A stretch of DNA of 64,000 nucleotides. Source: Anaerofilum hominis (GTDB taxonomy: Bacteria > Bacillota > Clostridia > Oscillospirales > Ruminococcaceae). Location: NCBI RefSeq assembly GCF_014287275.1, contig NZ_JACONZ010000001.1:930001-994000 (forward strand), read 5' to 3'. Both the position numbers and the translations under genes were made by a program. Positions 59,869 to 64,000 of the stretch are shown here, one piece after another (the stretch's first letter is position 1; every line of letters starts with the position of its first letter). The notes below the pieces were generated by a model. That model saw only the letters and a list, made by a program, of their open reading frames with translations. It was not told where the DNA came from and searched no databases.

Positions 59869-60882
59869 TCATTTTCCCTCCGGCTTATAGCCGTAGCCGA
59901 TGACGCTGAAGCCCTTGACGAATTTGAAAAAGCGCTCATTCTTGACCGTGCGATCCTTGCCCCAGCTCTCGATCTTGTAATCGCAGTTTGCCGGATCGGC
60001 CAGGATATCATCCAGTGCCTCAAGGATGTTGGGCATCAGATTGTTTTCCAGATTGAGCATGAAGTGCTGTGGAAAAATGTAGTCATACTCGTCCATACGA
60101 TCCACCAGCAACTTGACCCGGTCGCGGTAAAAGGACAGCTGGGTACACTCCTGGTACGGGCCATTGCCCCGGGTAATATTGACCGAGCCGCAGCCGGACA
60201 CATCACTGCAGATGTTGTCGCCGGTGAACAGGATGCGGTCATGCTTGTCCAGATAAGCCGCGTGGCCCGCCGCATGGCCGCCGGTGAAGATCAGCTCCAC
60301 CTCATAGCCGCCGCCCAGATCCCAAGTGGTACCATCCGGCACGCCGAGGATCTCGTACTTTTGGAACACCGGCAGATCCTTGCGGTCGAAGTCCAGCCAG
60401 ATGTTGTTGCCAAAAGCGTCGAACAGGTAATCCCACATGTGCTCATGCTGAGTCTCCAGATACGGCACCAGGTACTCGTGGCAATATACTCTGCCAAAAC
60501 GGCAGTTGCCGTAGGCGTGATCAAAGTGGTCATGCGTGTTGACCACGATCACTTCCTTGCCACCTGTGATCTCATCCACCAACCCTTTCAGGTCGCCCAG
60601 GCCGTAGCCGGTGTCGATAAGCATGGCCTTCTCCGGCCCTACGATAAGATGCATCCAGACATCCCCCATGCCGTCGCAGTTGGGGTGGAACAGGCTGTAC
60701 AGATTGTCCCGGAACTGGTAGACCTCGATATAGGGATTCACGCCATAGACCCTGCGGGTCTTGTCGTGTTCCCTCAGCTCTTTCATATAAGCCCAGCTGA
60801 TCTGGTTCTGCGGCGCGTCCCACTTGATCCGTCTCGCCTTGCTCAAGCCTTCGATGGGCCACATCTGACCTCTCATTTTCAT
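59869..60882 (-). CDS. Metallo-beta-lactamase-fold hydrolase
   Basis: 337 residues, start behind GGAGG. A 60-residue N-terminal lead (GQMWPIEGLSKARRIKW, APQNQISWAYMKELREHDKTRR) precedes the MBL fold. Zinc ligands: HDHFDH (117-122), GGHAAGHAA (His about 218), FTGDNI (Asp about 233) and FPQHF (His about 285). The lead is shared with the gene downstream, so these are recent paralogues. Substrate unknown. A LysR-type gene is divergent from it and is the likely regulator. Confidence 0.88.
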   Translation of the reverse strand: MKMRGQMWPIEGLSKARRIKWDAPQNQISWAYMKELREHDKTRRVYGVNPYIEVYQFRDNLYSLFHPNCDGMGDVWMHLIVGPEKAMLIDTGYGLGDLKGLVDEITGGKEVIVVNTHDHFDHAYGNCRFGRVYCHEYLVPYLETQHEHMWDYLFDAFGNNIWLDFDRKDLPVFQKYEILGVPDGTTWDLGGGYEVELIFTGGHAAGHAAYLDKHDRILFTGDNICSDVSGCGSVNITRGNGPYQECTQLSFYRDRVKLLVDRMDEYDYIFPQHFMLNLENNLMPNILEALDDILADPANCDYKIESWGKDRTVKNERFFKFVKGFSVIGYGYKPEGK

Positions 60883-60973
60883 TACCTCCGTTTATGATGA
60901 TTTTTATCGAAAACAAAAAGTAAACCTGTACCGGCTGTCGCCCCATTCCGGAGCAGGGCGCAGCCGCAGAAAA

Positions 60974-61002
60974 TTGCATTTCTCCCACCCCCATGCTAAA
61001 CT
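60974..61002 (+). promoter_or_regulatory. Promoter of the LysR-type gene
   Basis: TTGCAT (60974-60979) and TAAACT (60997-61002), spacer 17, 46 nt ahead of the start codon. Confidence 0.6.
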
Positions 61003-61047
61003 GAATGCAGAAAGTACGCGCCGGTACCGGAAAGGAAGGAGAAAGGT

Positions 61048-61995
61048 ATGGATCTCGTTGCGTTTCAATATTTTCTCTCAGTCTGCGACTGCCTGAGTTT
61101 TTCTGAGGCCGCAGAGCAAAATCATATATCCCAGTCTTCGCTGTCCAAGACGATCCTGCGCATGGAGCGGGAGTTGAACGTCAAATTATTTGACCGCAAT
61201 CACCACCCTATCTCGCTCACCGCGGCGGGCCTTTGCCTGCAGGAACATCTCAAACGGCTGCGGCCCCTGTACGGCCAGACCATGCGGGAGCTGGACCGTT
61301 ACCGCGTACATCGCAATATCCGCTGCTACCTTGTGCCGCGCCTCTACGCGCTGAAAAATGCGGCACTTGCCTTTCTGTCTGCCAACCGCGACATCGAACT
61401 GACGCTGGAGACGGGGTCTGACTTCACTACCGCCGTGCGGGAAATGATGGAGGGAGACTACGATATGGCGGTCATGCACCAGCCCTTCGACCTGCCTGAG
61501 GGGGTACGCATGTCGATGCTTTACGATGACAAGCTGTATGCCGTGCTGCCCCAAAGTCATCCACTGGTGGACCGCGAGACGGTCTCACTGGCAGAACTGG
61601 ACGGCTACACTTTTGTGGAGACCAACTTTTCGGCCACCCTCGTGCAGGGCCTGGCGGCAAAGTTTGACTTTCACCCCGGCATGATCGACGTGCACCGCAG
61701 CATCACCGGCAGCCGCGAAGAGGTCATGCTGCGCATTGCGCGCAGTCAGAATATCGGTATCTTCTGCAGCCGCGACATCACCCTGTACAATATCCAGCCG
61801 CTGAAGCTGGTCACCCGGCCGCTGAAAGAGATATCCTCCCTGCCCATTGTACTGCTGGAACGGGAGGGCCGCACTGACACCGAATGGCACCAGCGCTTTT
61901 GCACTTTCTTGAAAAAAGAGCAGGAGAACTATGCTGCGCCCCTTTCGACACATGTTCTCCCGGAAAGGGATACGGCGACCGCTCCAGCTCTATAA
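61048..61995 (+). CDS. LysR-family transcriptional regulator
   Basis: 315 residues, GGAAGGAG ribosome binding site. The N-terminal winged helix-turn-helix: FQYFLSVCDCLSFSEAAEQNHISQSSLSKTILRMERELNVKLFDR (in parts), with SQSSLSKTI as recognition helix. The periplasmic-binding-like effector domain (about 90-300) has LTLETGSDFTTAVREMMEGDYDMAV and EVMLRIARSQNIGIF. It is divergent from the paired MBL genes, the usual layout for a LysR regulator and its target. The 3' end overlaps the convergent GH5 gene by 6 nt. Confidence 0.94.
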   Translation: MDLVAFQYFLSVCDCLSFSEAAEQNHISQSSLSKTILRMERELNVKLFDRNHHPISLTAAGLCLQEHLKRLRPLYGQTMRELDRYRVHRNIRCYLVPRLYALKNAALAFLSANRDIELTLETGSDFTTAVREMMEGDYDMAVMHQPFDLPEGVRMSMLYDDKLYAVLPQSHPLVDRETVSLAELDGYTFVETNFSATLVQGLAAKFDFHPGMIDVHRSITGSREEVMLRIARSQNIGIFCSRDITLYNIQPLKLVTRPLKEISSLPIVLLEREGRTDTEWHQRFCTFLKKEQENYAAPLSTHVLPERDTATAPAL

Positions 61996-63663
61996 GAACT
62001 CGACGCTCTCCAGCTGGATGCGTCCTTCCACCGCCTCCACACGCACTCGGTGCTCCTCTGCGGGCGGCAACGTAAAGGCTTCTACTGGCACAAATTCGGT
62101 GCTGCGCTCAAGCGGGATCAATTTTTCCATGTCGCCGCAGCTGATGTGCAGAATACTGCGCTCCCGCGCACGCACCATCACCCGTACCCCGCAGGGCTCC
62201 CGCACGTTCAGCAGCGAGTAGGATGCGTATCCCCCCATATCCAGCTCCAGCAGCAGGTCGTCCAATGGATTCCAGCGAAAATGCATGGGCCGGGAAAAGG
62301 GCATATCCCGCCGCGGCGGCGGCGTGCCGTCTCTCAGCAACAGCCGAGTGCCGTCCTCTGTGCGAAAATCGTAGGGGTTGCCGTACTCCCAGCCGCTGGA
62401 AAAAGTGCCTGTGTGGGGCTCATAAGCCGCGGCTGGTACCCGGCGCCCGGGCCGCCGCAGCACGATGCTGTGCTGCTCGGGCGACAGTGTGCAGTTTTCA
62501 AACTTCATGTTTTCCAGCATTTCGTTGAAAATGGCCTGGCACTCGGTGTAGCCGGGCCGCGGGCCGGCGCCGTTGAAAAAATCGAGCAGCTGGTCCCACC
62601 CTTTGGGCAAAGCGTACTGTACCGGATCCCGGCGCAGCTTCCCGTCCGGAGTCATGGAGGTCTTCCAACTCCAGAGATTGAACCCCATCCCCAAACTGTC
62701 TGCCGCCTCCAACAGAGCAGATATCTCCTGGGCGTTGCCGCCGCCCTCCCCCAACCAAACCGGCACATTTAGCCGCAGACTGGGTTCCAGATAACGGAAC
62801 AGGGAACGCCGCTCCGGCGAAAGGCCATAAAAGTGGACGTGGATACACCAATTGTTGCATTTCGGATCATAGTTGTGGTCGAAGATCTCCATATTGGTGG
62901 CAGCCGCCGCCCCCTCGATGGTGAGCATGTGGTTTTTGTCGATGGCCCTCAGCCGCGGGACCAGCCGGTCGTAATAGGCCGCCAATTGTGGAATGAGATG
63001 AAACCACTCGCAGGGGGCTACCGGCTCGTTGAGCAGGTCGTAGCCGCCCACGATCCAGCGGTCTTTATAGCGGCGGGCGATCTCCTCCCACAGCCGGATC
63101 GACCGCTCCATGCTCTCTTCCTCCAGAAAAAAGAGCGGCATGGATTTTAGCCCGTCGTCGCACTTGATGCCGGACTGACCGCCAGGCGCTGTGTGCAGAT
63201 CCAGAATGGCGTACAGACGGTACCGTTCGCACCAGTCCAGTACGTCGTCCAGCATGGCGAAGCTGTCCTCGTTCCAGGTAAAGCCCGGCTCCTCAGGTAA
63301 GAAAGCCCGCGCGTTCAGCGGCAGCCGAACAGAATTATAGCCGTACCCGGCCATGGCGCGGATATCTGCCTCTCCCAAATGGCTGCGATACCAGCGGGGC
63401 CAAAACTTTTTGGCATACTCGCTGCCACACAACAGCCGCACGCTGTCCTCCATGCTGCGGGCCCGATCGAAGCGGGCGGGCGGCTGTGCCGGATCGTCCA
63501 TCGCCCAGGGGCGGCGCACATCTCCGCACAAAAAGCCCTCAGGGTTGGTCCAGTTGCCGGCCGCCCAGCCCCGCAGGCGAATCTCCTCTCCACGGCCGTT
63601 GCGCATGCTGCGTCCGTCTGTATGTAAAAAGCCTTCTACGCGCTCATTAGAATAAATGCTCAT
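61990..63663 (-). CDS. Glycoside hydrolase family 5-like enzyme
   Basis: 557 residues, no signal peptide. A TIM barrel (about 15-390) with LRGWAAGNWTNPEGF, YNSVRLPLNA (barrel strand 2), ILDLHTAPGGQ, acid/base in YDLLNEPVAP (E213), VHFYG and nucleophile in PVWLGEGG (E306). These are the clan GH-A residues. A C-terminal beta domain of about 165 residues may bind carbohydrate. GH5 members cut beta-glucans, mannans or related beta-linked glycans; which cannot be told. As it is cytoplasmic it would act on imported oligosaccharides. The first gene of its own unit, divergent from the last gene of the window. Confidence 0.88.
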   Translation of the reverse strand: MSIYSNERVEGFLHTDGRSMRNGRGEEIRLRGWAAGNWTNPEGFLCGDVRRPWAMDDPAQPPARFDRARSMEDSVRLLCGSEYAKKFWPRWYRSHLGEADIRAMAGYGYNSVRLPLNARAFLPEEPGFTWNEDSFAMLDDVLDWCERYRLYAILDLHTAPGGQSGIKCDDGLKSMPLFFLEEESMERSIRLWEEIARRYKDRWIVGGYDLLNEPVAPCEWFHLIPQLAAYYDRLVPRLRAIDKNHMLTIEGAAAATNMEIFDHNYDPKCNNWCIHVHFYGLSPERRSLFRYLEPSLRLNVPVWLGEGGGNAQEISALLEAADSLGMGFNLWSWKTSMTPDGKLRRDPVQYALPKGWDQLLDFFNGAGPRPGYTECQAIFNEMLENMKFENCTLSPEQHSIVLRRPGRRVPAAAYEPHTGTFSSGWEYGNPYDFRTEDGTRLLLRDGTPPPRRDMPFSRPMHFRWNPLDDLLLELDMGGYASYSLLNVREPCGVRVMVRARERSILHISCGDMEKLIPLERSTEFVPVEAFTLPPAEEHRVRVEAVEGRIQLESVEFL

Positions 63664-63716
63664 TCTTCACTTCCTTTCCGTCTCTCCCCATTCTTTGTAC
63701 ATATTCACTACTATTT

Positions 63717-63744
63717 AGTATAATTGATGGCATTTTTTATTCAA
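63717..63744 (-). promoter_or_regulatory. Promoter of the GH5-like gene
   Basis: Minus-strand TTGAAT (63739-63744) and TATACT (63717-63722), spacer 16. Confidence 0.65.
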
Positions 63745-63807
63745 TTCTCTTTTTGCCGTTCCTTCTATTCCTTTTTAGAATATTCTTTCTTCTCTTTGCC
63801 GTCTCTC

Positions 63808-63836
63808 TTGACACGAGAAAGTCCCCATCTTATAAT
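63808..63836 (+). promoter_or_regulatory. Consensus promoter of the last gene
   Basis: TTGACA (63808-63813) and TATAAT (63831-63836), spacer 17, a full consensus match, 60 nt ahead of the start codon. Confidence 0.85.
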
Positions 63837-63896
63837 GCCTATCATATCAGACAGCGGCTTTTCTTTCCCCTTTGGACAGCTGCAAAAGGAGGAACC

Positions 63897-64000
63897 ATGC
63901 AAAACAGACTGGCAGAGCAGCGCGGACTGCAAAAGATCCGGAGCTGCTTTCGAAATTATCTTATCGGCGGCCTTTTACTGGTGCTGCTGTACGCAGCCTG
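63897..64000 (+). CDS. Possible membrane protein, N-terminal part (cut by window edge)
   Basis: Starts at ATG 63897 behind AAAGGAGG. The 34 visible residues are a basic, soluble lead (MQNRLAEQRGLQKIRSCFRNYL) followed by the start of a hydrophobic helix (IGGLLLVLLYAA). This fits a sensor kinase or a membrane-bound regulator, or a transporter subunit, but too little is seen to say. Its promoter is a full consensus match. Confidence 0.6.
   Translation, partial: MQNRLAEQRGLQKIRSCFRNYLIGGLLLVLLYAA

Overview
The window looks like chromosome from a high-GC, anaerobic, gut-type Firmicute, most likely an Oscillospirales-like member of the Clostridia. This is inferred from strong GGAGG ribosome binding sites, TTGACA/TATAAT promoters with 16-17 nt spacers, CCA-encoded tRNAs, and gene families typical of that group: a 2-hydroxyacyl-CoA dehydratase with its activase, DUF1846, DUF3169 next to an XRE regulator, and FeoAB with a Cys-rich FeoB partner. 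No rRNA or other species-level marker is present, so the genus is left open.

Layout. 1-3.3 kb: end of a PAS-type gene, a lipoprotein, a HAD-Nudix pair and an SdpI-like protein. 3.9-8.4 kb: a two-gene activase/dehydratase unit. 8.7-12.9 kb: a TetR-MATE-MarR operon and a DUF1846 gene. 13.1-17.3 kb: tRNA-Val, a short UvrA paralogue and a retron-type reverse transcriptase with a candidate msr-msd RNA upstream. 17.4-29.4 kb: a carbohydrate locus of two esterases, a ribose-type ABC importer, a mutarotase-like protein, a PfkB-type kinase, a galactitol-1-phosphate dehydrogenase-like enzyme, an FGGY kinase and a class II aldolase, with a divergent DeoR regulator. The gene set suggests uptake of a hexitol or related sugar, phosphorylation, oxidation to a ketose phosphate, a second phosphorylation and aldol cleavage. 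29.5-40.1 kb: MerR, small membrane proteins, XRE-DUF3169, YibE/F, FeoAB with a Cys-rich partner, and TrkH, plus a weak CRISPR-like repeat trio.

40.3-52.1 kb is an AT-richer genomic island inserted at tRNA-Arg(CCT), bounded by a 91-nt direct repeat with two mismatches. It carries candidate defence genes: an AAA ATPase fused to a Fic/Doc domain, a MazG-like enzyme followed by a nuclease-helicase (DUF2075-like), a second divergent nuclease-helicase tail-to-tail with the first, and an ATPase/DUF4435 pair resembling PARIS AriA-AriB. It also holds eroded conjugative-element pieces and two excisionase-like HTH genes, but no integrase. An internal tRNA-3'-like sequence and a repeated end sequence suggest two remnants stacked in tandem.

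52.3-64 kb: an ABC exporter with a divergent TetR, a stretch of decayed genes, three metallo-beta-lactamase-fold proteins, a LysR regulator, a GH5 glycosidase and the start of a possible membrane protein. The points most worth following are the AAA-Fic/Doc fusion, the paired nuclease-helicases with MazG, the retron with no adjacent effector, and the tandem integrase-less islands.
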